64,000 nucleotides of DNA. Source: Nostoc sp. UHCC 0926. GTDB taxonomy: Bacteria > Cyanobacteriota > Cyanobacteriia > Cyanobacteriales > Nostocaceae. The stretch spans positions 4,154,001-4,218,000 of the forward strand of contig NZ_CP117768.1 in the NCBI RefSeq assembly GCF_028623165.1, read 5' to 3'. Made by a program: the position numbers and the translations under genes. The notes beneath the pieces were generated by a model. The model was not told the origin of the DNA. It searched no databases and worked only from the letters and a program-made list of their open reading frames with translations. Below, one piece after another: positions 36,041-45,625 of the stretch (position 1 is its first letter; every line of letters begins with the position of its first letter).

Positions 36041-36997
36041 ATGAAGCCTATTAATTTCTCTAAAGCTGTTTTGGCTACTGTCTTTGCCATCAGTTTCGCT
36101 ACTTTGTCTTTACCTCCTTCTGTTTCTGCGCAAAGCGGAGGCTCCGGCGGCGGAGGCTCCGGTAGTGGAGGCTCCGGTAGTGGAAGCTCCGGCAGTGGAG
36201 CCTCCGGCAGTGGAAGCTCCAGTGGAGGCACTAGCTCAGGCACTGGAACTACAGGCACTGGAACTACAGGCACTGGAACTACAGGCACTGGGACAACAGG
36301 TACTGGCACAACAGGTACTGGGACAACAGGTACTGGCACAACAGGTACTGGGACAACAGGTACTGGCACAACAGGTACTGGCACAACAGGTACTGGTACG
36401 GGCACTGGCACAACAGGCACTGGCACAACAGGCACTGGTACGGGCACTGGCACAACAGGCACTGGAACTACAGGCACTGGCACAACAGGCACTGGAACTA
36501 CAGGCACTGGCACAACAGGTACTGGTACAGGCACTGGTACAGGTACAACAGGTAGCAGTACAGGCGCTGGTACAACAGGTAGCGGTACAGCTGCAGGTGT
36601 AACAGGTGGTGGCACAAGCAGTGGCACAACAGGTAGTGGTACAGGCACTGACACAACAGGCAGTGGCACAACAGGCGGTGGTGGAACTACAGGTGGTGGC
36701 ACAACAGGCACTGACACAACAGGTAGTGGCACAACAGGCACTGACACAACAGGCAGTGGCAGTGGCACAACAGGTACTGACACAACAGGCAGTGGCACAA
36801 CAGGTACTGACACAACAGGTACTAACAGGAATACAGCCGTCACAACTTCCCAAGCAACTAGCGATCGCGGTTTCGATTGGGGTTGGCTAGGTTTACTTGG
36901 TCTAGGCGGTTTATTTGGTTTTCTGCCTCGTAATCGTGATAAAATCCGGGCTTATAGCGATCCTAATGAAGTAACAGGTTCTCCTCGTTCTAAATAG
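36041..36997 (+). CDS. Secreted Gly/Ser/Thr repeat protein with WGxxGxxG C-terminal anchor
   Basis: A signal peptide (residues 1-31, ending PSVSAQ) is followed by a Gly/Ser-rich block and then a long tract of five-residue GTGTT-type repeats (about 66-265). The end has WGWLGLLGLGGLFGFL then Arg/Asn-rich residues, which matches the WGxxGxxG C-terminal sorting or anchoring type. The DNA repeat has a 15-bp period (GGCACTGGAACTACA and variants), so it is open in all three plus frames and on the minus strand; this frame is preferred because of the signal peptide, ribosome binding site and C-terminal motif. It is probably a cell-surface protein of variable length. Confidence 0.8.
   Translation: MKPINFSKAVLATVFAISFATLSLPPSVSAQSGGSGGGGSGSGGSGSGSSGSGASGSGSSSGGTSSGTGTTGTGTTGTGTTGTGTTGTGTTGTGTTGTGTTGTGTTGTGTTGTGTTGTGTGTGTTGTGTTGTGTGTGTTGTGTTGTGTTGTGTTGTGTTGTGTGTGTGTTGSSTGAGTTGSGTAAGVTGGGTSSGTTGSGTGTDTTGSGTTGGGGTTGGGTTGTDTTGSGTTGTDTTGSGSGTTGTDTTGSGTTGTDTTGTNRNTAVTTSQATSDRGFDWGWLGLLGLGGLFGFLPRNRDKIRAYSDPNEVTGSPRSK
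36238..36830. repeat. 15-bp-period coding repeat tract
   Basis: Units such as GGCACTGGAACTACA and GGTACTGGCACAACA repeat about forty times with point variation and a few 6-bp shifts (GGTACGGGCACTGG). Variation increases toward the 3' end. It is a likely site of copy-number change. Confidence 0.75.
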
Positions 36998-37073
36998 TAT
37001 TCACCACACTGTAAAAGACGTACAACCGGCGTTTGTGTAAACTTTAGGCTATTACAGCGGTTAGACCACACGC

Positions 37074-37107
37074 GTAGGGGCACAATACATTGATATTGCG
37101 CCCCTAC
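37074..37107. repeat. Palindromic dispersed repeat
   Basis: Arms GTAGGGGCACAATA and TATTGCGCCCCTAC (one mismatch) enclose a short loop. The preceding bases (TTACAGCGGTTAGACCACACGC) resemble the IS630-type end seen at 26-54, so this may be another decayed MITE. It lies between two convergent genes and could also act as a terminator. Confidence 0.5.
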
Positions 37108-37125
37108 AATCACACACCAGTTCGC

Positions 37126-39222
37126 TCAAGTCGAGCTACTACCTTGCCCAATGAAGATTACATTTGCCAAAACTTGTATTTTTGTTAGCTCACGCACAAG
37201 ACGTTGAGCTTGATGTTTATAAAGTTGTATTGGTAACACTCCAGGCAAATTATTCATCCATTGCCTAGCAGTAGCAGAACTACATCCCGTAATCAAGACT
37301 ATTTCTTCAGCACCATAGATCATAGCATTTGTAGTCAGAGCTTTTTCAATCTGCACCTGCCAAAGGCGAGGCAGCATTTCACCCCATTCAATTCGCTGCA
37401 AACTACTGCTTGTGGCTAAAACAATCAAGCGATCGCCAGCATAAAGCTTAACATCATACCAGGGCATCAAGGAATAATTGTCTCGCCGATATTTCTGGTA
37501 GAGAATCGGCACAACACTGTAGCCATAGGCTATTTCAGATAGAAGCAACCCATTGAGGGTATCGCCATCTTCAATCTTGTATTCCGTCACCATGACTATT
37601 TGCTCGCTCAAGTGAAACAAGCTCAGAACATTTTCTCCAAAAGCAGCACAAGCAAAGACTTCCGCCGACAAAGCCGCGGCACACAGAACTTGAGCATAGG
37701 GAAACAGAGGGGCTATATTATCACTAAAATGACGATCTTGAGAGCGGATAATCAAGCTAGTGACGGGGTTCATTGCATGAGCCATCAAACCAATTTCCAG
37801 ATTTTCCATGTTATCGTCCCCAACTAAAACGATGCTTTTAGCACGGGAAAGATTCACCTTAGTTAATGCTTCGCTAGCATTGCCAATGATAAGGGGCATA
37901 TCGGGTAAAGTGTCTTGGTCGAGAGTGGTAGTATGAATTCCTACTAACGGCTGGTTGAGTTCTTGCAAAAGAGCAGCCACTCTCTGTCCCAAGCGATTTA
38001 AGCCAATAATCACCACATGGTTGCGTTGTGGCATCGGAGGACGGGAATTGAAAAACTGGAATCTTGAAGTGACAAGAGCATCAGTCACCAGTGCATATAA
38101 TACTCCCACAAAAGCTTGGCCTGTCAATGTGAGTCCCAGGCTAAAAAACCGCAACCACCACGGAATATAGTCTGAGGGTTGTGATTGTGATGTAAACTCA
38201 ACACCGCCAAATAAATCTCCGTATCCTCCCAAGAGCAAGACTGCTGTCGCATAGAAAGCTTCTTGCAGGCTGATGTGAGGATAATACAAGCGGTAAAGAA
38301 TTATTCCAATGAGCCACAGGATGAGTACGGTAATTGCATAGATTGTTGCAATTCGCCGGATTTGATTTTGGCTTTGGTAGTAAGATTGCCAAAATTGCGC
38401 TATTTTATCCTTGAGATTCTTTGCTATGATTCCTTGAACAAACTGTTGCCACTGCCACCTTTGGCTATAAGATTTCCGGTGTTGCTCAGATAAAGCCAGT
38501 TCGTATGCAACATCAATGTAAACCAGTGTGTCTCCTACCTGAACTTCTGCTTCTGGGTTCCACTCAAACAATTCTCTGAGTGGATAAGATAAAATAGGTG
38601 TGTGACTCAAGATGCGGCGAGTTGTGAGATTGAGTCTATGTACTGGCTTGCCATTGCACCAACTATCCTTCGCTTGTACCTGATGCTTTATTACTTGCAA
38701 TAGTTGCCCTTCTAAGGTGAAATATCCAATAGCTTCAGATCCCAGAGCTGCTAGAGCAAAGGCATAAGCTGAGAGATGGGTAGGCTCAAAGGCAACAAAA
38801 TTGCCTAAATTTTCACACAAAAGTTTGTTGAAATTTTGTTTGTCAGAACGTACAATCAGGCGAACATGCGGATTAAGACGCCGTGCTGCAAACGCAGCTT
38901 CTATATTCATCCGCTCATTTCTTGTCACTAAAAGTATTGAACGACACTGCCCTATACCTGCCTGCTCTAAAACGCTTGGCTGGCGGCAGTCTCCGATGAT
39001 TAACTTTTCTAGTAAGCTAGGTACTTCTGGGACTTCCCAATGTTCCGGCTGCACATCGTCAATGGCACTGACTTTAACATCGTATTCCTTTAGGACTGAA
39101 ACACAATGTTGCCCTAAACTTTGGAGTCCGCATACTAAGAAAAGGTCTTGGGGTTTTTTTGGATTGCTGGTAGGAGGGGGATGCACTTTCTGTTGATGGC
39201 AGCATTCGATACCTTGGCTCAT
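37126..39222 (-). CDS. Potassium channel-like protein with two RCK/TrkA-N domains
   Basis: The order is: TrkA-N/RCK domain (about 25-230, starting DLFLVCGLQSLGQHCV), a two-helix pore region (about 290-385) with IRRIATIYAITVLILWLIG, a pore loop LLLGGYGDLFGG matching the K+ filter TVGYGD, and a second TrkA-N/RCK (about 395-690, starting NHVVIIGLNRLGQRVAALL). RCK-pore-RCK proteins are nucleotide- or ion-gated K+ (or other cation) channels of the inner membrane. The filter reads GGYGD, so conductance may be non-standard. The gene is monocistronic. Confidence 0.85.
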   Translation of the reverse strand: MSQGIECCHQQKVHPPPTSNPKKPQDLFLVCGLQSLGQHCVSVLKEYDVKVSAIDDVQPEHWEVPEVPSLLEKLIIGDCRQPSVLEQAGIGQCRSILLVTRNERMNIEAAFAARRLNPHVRLIVRSDKQNFNKLLCENLGNFVAFEPTHLSAYAFALAALGSEAIGYFTLEGQLLQVIKHQVQAKDSWCNGKPVHRLNLTTRRILSHTPILSYPLRELFEWNPEAEVQVGDTLVYIDVAYELALSEQHRKSYSQRWQWQQFVQGIIAKNLKDKIAQFWQSYYQSQNQIRRIATIYAITVLILWLIGIILYRLYYPHISLQEAFYATAVLLLGGYGDLFGGVEFTSQSQPSDYIPWWLRFFSLGLTLTGQAFVGVLYALVTDALVTSRFQFFNSRPPMPQRNHVVIIGLNRLGQRVAALLQELNQPLVGIHTTTLDQDTLPDMPLIIGNASEALTKVNLSRAKSIVLVGDDNMENLEIGLMAHAMNPVTSLIIRSQDRHFSDNIAPLFPYAQVLCAAALSAEVFACAAFGENVLSLFHLSEQIVMVTEYKIEDGDTLNGLLLSEIAYGYSVVPILYQKYRRDNYSLMPWYDVKLYAGDRLIVLATSSSLQRIEWGEMLPRLWQVQIEKALTTNAMIYGAEEIVLITGCSSATARQWMNNLPGVLPIQLYKHQAQRLVRELTKIQVLANVIFIGQGSSST

Positions 39223-39343
39223 AGTAAGCGGCTCCAGCCCTTACTACAAACTTTTAATTATTCACGCCCACTTACTTACTCAAGAAGTATAACAACATTG
39301 GGGTAAATTTGGTGACTTCTCACCCGCTTCACTTCCTACTCCC

Positions 39344-40117
39344 TCACGACAGCAAACTAGCAGAATTTACGTCTAAAAATAATGTTGCTTGGGGTTGTTG
39401 ACGGAGAATAGAAGCCGGACAATCCGTATTTATAGCTCCTTGTAACATCTCTTTTACCACATTCGCTTTACGTTTTTCTGGAGCCAGACAGATAATTTTT
39501 TTAGCTGAACAAATTGTCGAGATGGTGACAGTAAAAGCATATTGTGGGACAGTTTCTAGATTCGGAAAGTGACCTGTGCTTACTTGTTGCTGACGGTTCA
39601 CTATATCCAGTTTCACTAGTTTCACACTGTAAGGATCTTGAAAATTTGCTACTGCTGGATCGTTAAAAGCCAAATGTCCATTTTCGCCAACACCAAGACA
39701 GCATAAGTCAATTGGTTGTGCTTGCAGTAATTTAGTGTAGCGATCGCACTCTGCTACTGGTTGCAATGTATCACCTTCTATATAGTGAAATCTCTTAGGA
39801 ATAACCAGCTTCTCTACACGTTCTCGCATATAGCGCCGGAAACTGGCAGAATGGTCAGCAGTAATTCCCAAATATTCATCTAGATGGAACAGAATAATCC
39901 GTGACCAATCTACACCACCCAATGCAATCAATGCATCAAGAAATTTGAGTTGGGAGTTACCTGTTGCTAACAATACAGCGGCTGTATCCTGTTGCTTGAG
40001 AACTTGCTGTAAATGCTTTTGCGCGATTTCTGCAACATCTTGGGCCATTTCGACTTCAGAGTTGTAAATCTGTACTAGTAAATCATCAACGCGAAAAGAG
40101 TTTGTAGCGGCTAGCAT
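39344..40117 (-). CDS. nagB: Glucosamine-6-phosphate deaminase
   Basis: This enzyme converts glucosamine-6-phosphate to fructose-6-phosphate and ammonia. Matching motifs are LLATGNSQLKFLDAL, RIILFHLDEYLG (with catalytic Asp/Glu) and CCLGVGENGHLAFNDP. Length (257 aa) is typical. The start at 40117 follows no clear ribosome binding site. The neighbouring plus-strand gene is an HAD phosphatase (196-bp divergent gap), so amino-sugar or hexose phosphate metabolism may be linked. Confidence 0.85.
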   Translation of the reverse strand: MLAATNSFRVDDLLVQIYNSEVEMAQDVAEIAQKHLQQVLKQQDTAAVLLATGNSQLKFLDALIALGGVDWSRIILFHLDEYLGITADHSASFRRYMRERVEKLVIPKRFHYIEGDTLQPVAECDRYTKLLQAQPIDLCCLGVGENGHLAFNDPAVANFQDPYSVKLVKLDIVNRQQQVSTGHFPNLETVPQYAFTVTISTICSAKKIICLAPEKRKANVVKEMLQGAINTDCPASILRQQPQATLFLDVNSASLLS

Positions 40118-40312
40118 TTGCTTACATAGAAGGTTATCAATTATACGACAGTTACTTGAGAGGCTCTACCTGTCTGCCCTTACATGCCCAATCCAGTATA
40201 GATTTTAGGATTTAGCAGATTAATTTGTGACTTTTTGCGCTGTATAAAGACAAAAAAACAATGTAAACTATTTAAATTAAGTTAACAATTATTTACATTT
40301 TACCCAAAAATC

Positions 40313-41011
40313 ATGCTGGCTGCAATTCTCTTTGACCTAGACGGCACTATTGTCAACACTGACCCTATACACTACCGAGCTTGGCAGGAAATGCTGTTAA
40401 ATTTCAGCATTGAAATTGACGAAACATTTTATAGATCCCAAATTAGTGGGCGGCTAAATCCAGAAATTGTCAAAGACATTCTGCCACAATTATCAGTAGC
40501 AGAAGGGCAAAAATTTGCAGACGAAAAAGAGGCGCTTTTCCGCAAACTCGCCCCTGATCTCAAACCGCTGAGTGGATTTTCTGAACTCCTAGCATGGACA
40601 GATACACATCAGTTAAAACGGGCATTAGTAACTAATGCCCCTAGATTAAATGCAGAATTTATGCTAGAGGTTTTGGGAATCAAAGAAGCTTTTCACACAA
40701 TTGTTTTAGCGGATGATTGTATTGCAGGTAAACCCGACCCTGCGCCCTACCAAGTTGCCCTGAATAAGTTGGGGATTACAGCAGAAGAAGCGATCGCCTT
40801 AGAAGACTCTCCCTCTGGTATTTGGGCGGCGGTGAGCGCAGGTATCCGCACTATTGGCATCGCCTCCACCCACGATCCGCAACTTTTGCAGGAAGTCGGC
40901 GCATTTATGGCAATTCCAGATTTTACTGATTTGCAGTTGTGGACATTCCTGAACTCACTCATCGAGCCAGATTTAAATGCGATCGCTTCATTAGTTAAGA
41001 AAACCCTATAG
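40313..41011 (+). CDS. HAD-superfamily hydrolase (beta-phosphoglucomutase-like)
   Basis: The nucleophile motif ILFDLDGTIVNTDPIHYRAW is at the N-terminus. Motif II is KRALVTNAPR and motif III/IV is GKPDPAPY...ALEDSPSGIWAA. A four-helix cap between motif I and II makes it a subfamily IA HAD, like beta-phosphoglucomutase or 2-deoxyglucose-6-phosphatase. The substrate is most likely a sugar phosphate. Length is 232 aa. Confidence 0.85.
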   Translation: MLAAILFDLDGTIVNTDPIHYRAWQEMLLNFSIEIDETFYRSQISGRLNPEIVKDILPQLSVAEGQKFADEKEALFRKLAPDLKPLSGFSELLAWTDTHQLKRALVTNAPRLNAEFMLEVLGIKEAFHTIVLADDCIAGKPDPAPYQVALNKLGITAEEAIALEDSPSGIWAAVSAGIRTIGIASTHDPQLLQEVGAFMAIPDFTDLQLWTFLNSLIEPDLNAIASLVKKTL

Positions 41012-41217
41012 CGAGCGATCGTTTGTATACAATACACTCTAACCTCACTTCCATTCCTCTCTCCTAAAAGGAGGAGCCACTGCGTTGGGTGGCTCTGCCG
41101 ACGAGCCTTGCATGTGGCGTCAGAGGCTTTGAATCTTGCTCCCCTTCCCTTGCTCTTAAGGGGTTGGGGGTTAGGTCTATCTATATATATTCTGACTCCT
41201 CACTCCCAACTCCCGAC

Positions 41218-41844
41218 TCATTTCTCAGCAAGAATCGCGTAAATTTCACGTTTAACTTGCTCTAAAAGCTCACGCACCCGATTTATTCGCTCCATATTGC
41301 CACTGCGAGCAACCTGCACTACAACAGCAGCTAATTCTGTTGCGGCATTTCGTAACTCAATAAACTCTTGAGGCTTACCTGTCACGAAACTTTTGAAGGT
41401 ATCCCAAGGAGAGTCTGAAGTTTCTTGTTGGGCACGTTCTGCCAATAATTGTCTACCCTCATCCGTAATCGTGTAAATCCGCTTGCCACCTTCCTGTGCG
41501 CTCTTGAGATAACCACCTTCCTCCAGTAACTGGAGTGTTGGATACACTGAGCCAGGACTGAGGCGACGGAAACCACCATAACGAGTTTCCATCTCTTTAA
41601 TCAGGTCGTAACCATGACTAGGATGCTCGGATAACAATTCCAGCAGGATGAACTTGATGTCACCCCGACGAGTCCGATATTCATCTCCCCAACCACGACC
41701 AAACATTTCATTGCCGAAGTGTTTGCCATGATCTCTACCATGATGCTTGCCATGCCCAAACCAAGACCTAACAAGCAATGAATCATCTTCGCTAACTCCT
41801 GCCCATGCAGGTGCCCCTAAACGTGACCGAAAGTGTCTAAACAT
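41218..41844 (-). CDS. PadR-family transcriptional regulator
   Basis: Residues 55-130 form the PadR winged helix: RGDIKFILLELLSEHPSHGYDLIKEME, YGGFRRLSPGSVYPTLQLLEEGGYL and RIYTITDEGRQLL. The N-terminal 50 residues include a Gly/His/Arg-rich stretch (SWFGHGKHHGRDHGKHFGNE) that could bind metal. The C-terminal helix (residues 160-205) should dimerise. A triple direct repeat sits at 41879-41909, immediately upstream, and is a likely self-operator. The ligand is unknown; the His-rich head suggests metal. Confidence 0.85.
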   Translation of the reverse strand: MFRHFRSRLGAPAWAGVSEDDSLLVRSWFGHGKHHGRDHGKHFGNEMFGRGWGDEYRTRRGDIKFILLELLSEHPSHGYDLIKEMETRYGGFRRLSPGSVYPTLQLLEEGGYLKSAQEGGKRIYTITDEGRQLLAERAQQETSDSPWDTFKSFVTGKPQEFIELRNAATELAAVVVQVARSGNMERINRVRELLEQVKREIYAILAEK

Positions 41845-41878
41845 AAATGAATCTCACATCAACTTTCTCTACTATACG

Positions 41879-41909
41879 ATATATCGGAATATATCGCGAT
41901 ATATCGGAA
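41879..41909. promoter_or_regulatory. Candidate PadR operator
   Basis: Three phased near-identical copies of ATATATCG occur in GATATATCGGA-ATATATCGC-GATATATCGGA form, 35-65 bp upstream of the padR-type gene's start codon. Overlapping CGATAT/ATATCG give dyad symmetry, which suits a dimeric winged-helix protein. Autoregulation is inferred from position. Confidence 0.55.
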
Positions 41910-42008
41910 TAGAATTTTGATGAAGATTTTTGAAGTAAGCAACTGTGCCAACACCATAAGCCTGCGGCGGGCTGTACCAACGCAAAGCTAGTTGAAGCTG
42001 ATGAATGC

Positions 42009-42911
42009 TCAGGAATTCAAATAGCTACTAGCTTGCACTTGTTGCACAAAAGACTCTACCCATTGCAAATATTGCAAACCAGCAACTACTGCTGTGTCGT
42101 TATGATCTGCTCCTGGAACCAACAATAGTTGCTTTGGTTCGGGAGCAACGGCATACAGTTTTTGGCTCATGAAAGAGGGTACAGTCGAATCACCAGCGCC
42201 ATGAATGAACAAAGCTGGCATTTTTAAGTTTGGCAATTTTTTAATGGAATTAAACCGCTGTGTCAAGATTAAATCCACAGGAAACATCCAAAACATGTTT
42301 CGATAAGTTATTAAATCGCGGATGGAGGTAAAAGAGCTTTCCACGATTAAACCAGCGGCTTGGGGGTGTTTCACTGCTAAATCGATGGCTATTGCACCCC
42401 CCAGAGAATGTCCATAAAGAAAAATTTGGCTGGGTGGAATCTTTTGTTGCTGCACCAAGTAATTCCAAGCTGTGACTGCATCTTCATAAACCCGCTTTTC
42501 GTTGGGAAACATACCCTCACTGCGACCATAACCCCGATAATCAATCAGCAATACCGAAAACCCTAGTTGATGAAACCGATTGGCATGAGCTATGTTTGCG
42601 CCAATATTGATACCGTTACCGTGTAAGTATAGTAATACCTTAGCATTGGGTTGCTTGGCTTCTATCCACCAACCGTGAATGTGTTCTACCTTGCCTGTTT
42701 TAACTGCTATAGGTAACCAAACCTGTTCATAAGGGAGATTAAAAAACTCTGGTGTCTTCTCAATCACAGCAGAGGGAAAGAAAATGAACCGGGGTTGCCC
42801 AATAAAAAGAAATATACAGATGGCACAGTAGGCGATCGCTGCAATTATCCCAGCCCAGAGTAGCAATTGGGAAAATACTTGTATTAGAAATTGCAGTTTA
42901 TTAACTTTCAT
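42009..42911 (-). CDS. Membrane-anchored alpha/beta hydrolase (BEM46-like)
   Basis: A hydrophobic helix (about residues 14-36) anchors the protein. The hydrolase has the oxyanion motif LYLHGNGINIGANIAHANRF, LLIDYRGYGRSEG, the nucleophile elbow GHSLGG, the acid in FIHGAGDSTVPSF and the base in PGADHNDTAV. This matches BEM46-like serine hydrolases acting on esters or lipids. The substrate is unknown. No operon partner is adjacent. Confidence 0.85.
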   Translation of the reverse strand: MKVNKLQFLIQVFSQLLLWAGIIAAIAYCAICIFLFIGQPRFIFFPSAVIEKTPEFFNLPYEQVWLPIAVKTGKVEHIHGWWIEAKQPNAKVLLYLHGNGINIGANIAHANRFHQLGFSVLLIDYRGYGRSEGMFPNEKRVYEDAVTAWNYLVQQQKIPPSQIFLYGHSLGGAIAIDLAVKHPQAAGLIVESSFTSIRDLITYRNMFWMFPVDLILTQRFNSIKKLPNLKMPALFIHGAGDSTVPSFMSQKLYAVAPEPKQLLLVPGADHNDTAVVAGLQYLQWVESFVQQVQASSYLNS

Positions 42912-43067
42912 GCCCTATTTTTTTAAGTGCAAAGTATGTATTTTAACAGAAAAAATACTTAGTATGAGCAGCTTTGGTATTTTTAAATCTAGGCTACAAC
43001 CATGATAAAAAAATTTCTCTAATATTAATTATTCAGTAATAATACGTATGCATATTTAAGTCTTTAT

Positions 43068-43562
43068 ATGAATAGTAGAATTAGCCCATACCAGAAGAAG
43101 ACTGTGACGCTCTTAAACGAAGCTCAAGTTGAGCAGCTAAGGGAAATAACCACACACTTGCGGCAAGTAAGACAAGAAAAATCCATTCGCATAGAAGAAA
43201 TAGCAGCTCAAACACTGATTCGAGCAGGTATTTTGCAAGCTTTAGAAGAAGAACGATTTGAAGAATTGCCTGAGCCTATTTTTGTTCAAGGATTCATCCG
43301 TCGCTATGGAGATGCTTTAGGACTGGATGGAAATGCTTTATCACATGCTCTTATAAGCAATGTAGTCCGCCAAGACTCCAATAATGATCATAAGGATTCA
43401 GACAACAAACCAAATACATACATCCCTCTTGTTGTTACCTACATTCTATTATTAGTAGCTGCATCTGCTGGTCTTTTATATACACTTAATCCACCACAAA
43501 TTACATCTGAATCCATGACTCCAGAAGTCACTGGTCAACAGTCAATGGTGACTAATCAGTGA
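43068..43562 (+). CDS. RodZ-like helix-turn-helix membrane protein
   Basis: Residues 25-95 form an HTH_25-type domain of RodZ: ITTHLRQVRQEKSIRIEEIA, LQALEEERFEELPEPIFVQG then FIRRYGDALGL. A single membrane helix follows (about 121-144, PLVVTYILLLVAASAGLLYTL as a pattern) and a short external tail. RodZ links MreB to the membrane in rod-shape control. The periplasmic domain of full RodZ is missing, so it may be a short paralogue. Length is 164 aa. Confidence 0.8.
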   Translation: MNSRISPYQKKTVTLLNEAQVEQLREITTHLRQVRQEKSIRIEEIAAQTLIRAGILQALEEERFEELPEPIFVQGFIRRYGDALGLDGNALSHALISNVVRQDSNNDHKDSDNKPNTYIPLVVTYILLLVAASAGLLYTLNPPQITSESMTPEVTGQQSMVTNQ

Positions 43563-43675
43563 ACAGTAATCAGGCTGATAAATGGGCAGGGGAGTAAGAA
43601 TTTTAGATTTTAGACTTCGGTTACGCTCAGTCGAACGATTTTGGATTAAAGAATTGAAATTTAATCTAAAAGACG

Positions 43676-43745
43676 CTCTCTTACGAGACGCTGCGCGTAG
43701 CGTCTCTAAGAGTTGCCATGCCGCAGGCTTTACGCTGCGCTATCA
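43676..43745. repeat. Palindromic small repeat
   Basis: GAGACGCTGCGCGTAGCGTC (43694-43713), extended by one C, is nearly self-complementary. It is followed by CATGCCGCAGGC and GCTGCGC. This is a typical Nostoc-type dispersed repeat between the rodZ-like gene and gatA. No gene is supported. Confidence 0.5.
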
Positions 43746-43792
43746 TCAATCCAAAATCCAAAATTGAATTGCCTAATGCCTAATGACAATTT

Positions 43793-45253
43793 TCAAGATA
43801 TTTGTGGTTTACGCAGATGCCAAGTAGTGGATTGCTCATAAGCGTAAGCTACCTGAAACAGTTGGTCTTCTCGCAGCACATTGCCAATTAGCTGTAATCC
43901 TATCGGTAGCCCCAGATCATCAAAACCACATGGCAAACTTAAACTAGGTAAACCAGCAAGATTCACAGGAATAGTCATCAAGTCAGTTAAATACATACTT
44001 AAGGGGTCAGTAGTTTTTTCCCCTGCTTTGAATGCTGTAGTGGGAGATGTAGGACAGACTAACACATCAACCATGCCAAAAGCCTTTTCAAAGTCTTGTT
44101 TAATCAGAGTGCGGACTTTTTGCGCTTTTAGGTAGTAAGCGTCGTAATAGCCAGCTGAAAGTGCGTAAGTGCCAATCATAATCCGGCGTTTAACTTCTGT
44201 ACCAAAACCAGTGGCACGGGTACGAGTGTACATCGATAGCAGATTATCTACATCAGGAGCGCGGTAACCATATTTAACGCCATCGTAACGAGCCAGATTT
44301 GCTGAGGCTTCTGATGGGGCGATAATGTAGTATGTGGGTAAGCCATAGCGAAAGCGGGGACAGGAAACTATATGAATCTCTGCTCCCAAACTTTGTAGTT
44401 GATCTACTGCTTTGGTAATAGCTTGTTCCACTACAGAGTCCAACCCTTCACCAAAAGTTTCTTTAATGATACCGATTCTTAGCTGACCTCTGGGTTTGAA
44501 ATCTGGTTTAAAGCTGGCGGCGTAGTTGGGAATGGCAACTTTGAGGCTGGTAGAGTCTTTGGGATCATGACCTGCGATCGCACTTAATAATATTGCAGCA
44601 TCTTCCACTGTGTTTGCAAATGGCCCAATTTGATCCAAAGACGAAGCGTAAGCCACCAAACCATAACGGGAAACCAAACCATAAGTTGGTTTCATGCCCA
44701 CCACACCGCAAAAAGATGCAGGTTGCCGAATCGAACCGCCAGTATCAGAACCGAGAGCAACCACACATTCTTGCGACGACACCGCAGCAGCGGACCCCCC
44801 CGAAGAACCGCCCGGAACCCGTGACAAATCCCAAGGATTAGCCGTGACTTGATAGGCAGAATTTTCTGTAGAACTACCCATCGCAAACTCATCCAAGTTG
44901 GTTTTGCCAACCATTACCGCCCCAGCATCTGCCAATTTTTGCGTCACCGTTGATTCATAAGGCGGCACGAAATTTTCCAAAATCCGGGAGGCGCAGGTGG
45001 TAGGAATTCCCTTAGTACATAAATTGTCCTTGATCCCAACCGGAATTCCTGCTAGCAGCCCAATTTCGTCTCCTGCAGCAATTTTGGCATCCACAGCACC
45101 CGCCTGCTCTAATGCCCGTTCTGCGGTGACACATAAAAAGCTGTGCAATTTCGGCTCTAACGCTTGAATGCGCTCTAAAGCTTCTTGGGTAATTTCAACG
45201 GCAGAACGTTCTTTTTTAACTAGTTGTTGGTGCAACTCGCGGATGGATGCCAT
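43793..45253 (-). CDS. gatA: Glutamyl-tRNA(Gln) amidotransferase subunit A
   Basis: GatA supplies ammonia for converting Glu-tRNA(Gln) to Gln-tRNA(Gln) with GatB and GatC. The amidase signature is present: [20 protein letters not shown] (first Lys of the Ser-Ser-Lys triad), [21 protein letters not shown] and [18 protein letters not shown] (Ser residues). Length (486 aa) is standard. gatB and gatC are not adjacent, as is usual in cyanobacteria. Two 60-bp direct repeats with dyads lie just upstream. Confidence 0.95.
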   Translation of the reverse strand: MASIRELHQQLVKKERSAVEITQEALERIQALEPKLHSFLCVTAERALEQAGAVDAKIAAGDEIGLLAGIPVGIKDNLCTKGIPTTCASRILENFVPPYESTVTQKLADAGAVMVGKTNLDEFAMGSSTENSAYQVTANPWDLSRVPGGSSGGSAAAVSSQECVVALGSDTGGSIRQPASFCGVVGMKPTYGLVSRYGLVAYASSLDQIGPFANTVEDAAILLSAIAGHDPKDSTSLKVAIPNYAASFKPDFKPRGQLRIGIIKETFGEGLDSVVEQAITKAVDQLQSLGAEIHIVSCPRFRYGLPTYYIIAPSEASANLARYDGVKYGYRAPDVDNLLSMYTRTRATGFGTEVKRRIMIGTYALSAGYYDAYYLKAQKVRTLIKQDFEKAFGMVDVLVCPTSPTTAFKAGEKTTDPLSMYLTDLMTIPVNLAGLPSLSLPCGFDDLGLPIGLQLIGNVLREDQLFQVAYAYEQSTTWHLRKPQIS

Positions 45254-45296
45254 GATTGCTCTCTTTGTGACTCAAGTCCTTGATTTTAGTACATAT

Positions 45297-45418
45297 TGTA
45301 ATTTAGTTACAAAATCCCTAGCATTTTCAGCCTTCTCCTTTGCTTTTCTGCTTCTTGTTGTAATTTAATTACAAAATCCTTAGCATTTTCAGCCTTGCCC
45401 TCTGCTCCTCTGCTTGTT
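45297..45418. repeat. Tandem 60-bp duplication upstream of gatA
   Basis: Copy 1 (45297-45356) and copy 2 (45357-45418) share TTGTAATTTA, TTACAAAATCC and TAGCATTTTCAGCCTT. Each contains a dyad with arms TTGTAATT and AATTACAA (perfect at 45357-45373, one mismatch at 45297-45313). They lie 40-165 bp before the gatA start on the minus strand and could be regulator sites. Confidence 0.6.
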
Positions 45419-45625
45419 CCCCATGCCCCATCATTGTAAAAATAAGATTAATACCTCTAAAGAAATAAGTAATTATGGTGATGGAAAAATTGTCAAGCTT
45501 AAACAAAATAATATTGGGAATTTAACATCATCCGCAAATAGAAGGACTACAATCAAAACGGACAAATATCTCATGCTCCAACAAAAGAGGATTACAAAGC
45601 TGTGTCCGACTTAAATCGAGGAATT
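45419..45625. other. Spacer with no supportable gene
   Basis: A 66-codon open frame exists here, but its composition (LKQNNIGNLTSSANRRTTIK) and the lack of a ribosome binding site do not support a gene. The end of it contains GAGGAAT (45618-45624), the probable ribosome binding site for the small gene at 45626. Confidence 0.4.

Noticed and set aside
36004..36890. Pro/Val-rich, Cys/Thr-rich and Ala/Gln-rich open frames overlapping the Gly/Thr protein
   Set aside because: They are by-products of the 15-bp repeat in other frames; only the chosen frame has a signal peptide and C-terminal motif.
45414..45614. 66-codon open frame upstream of the small membrane protein
   Set aside because: No ribosome binding site, low-complexity residue use and no recognisable motif.
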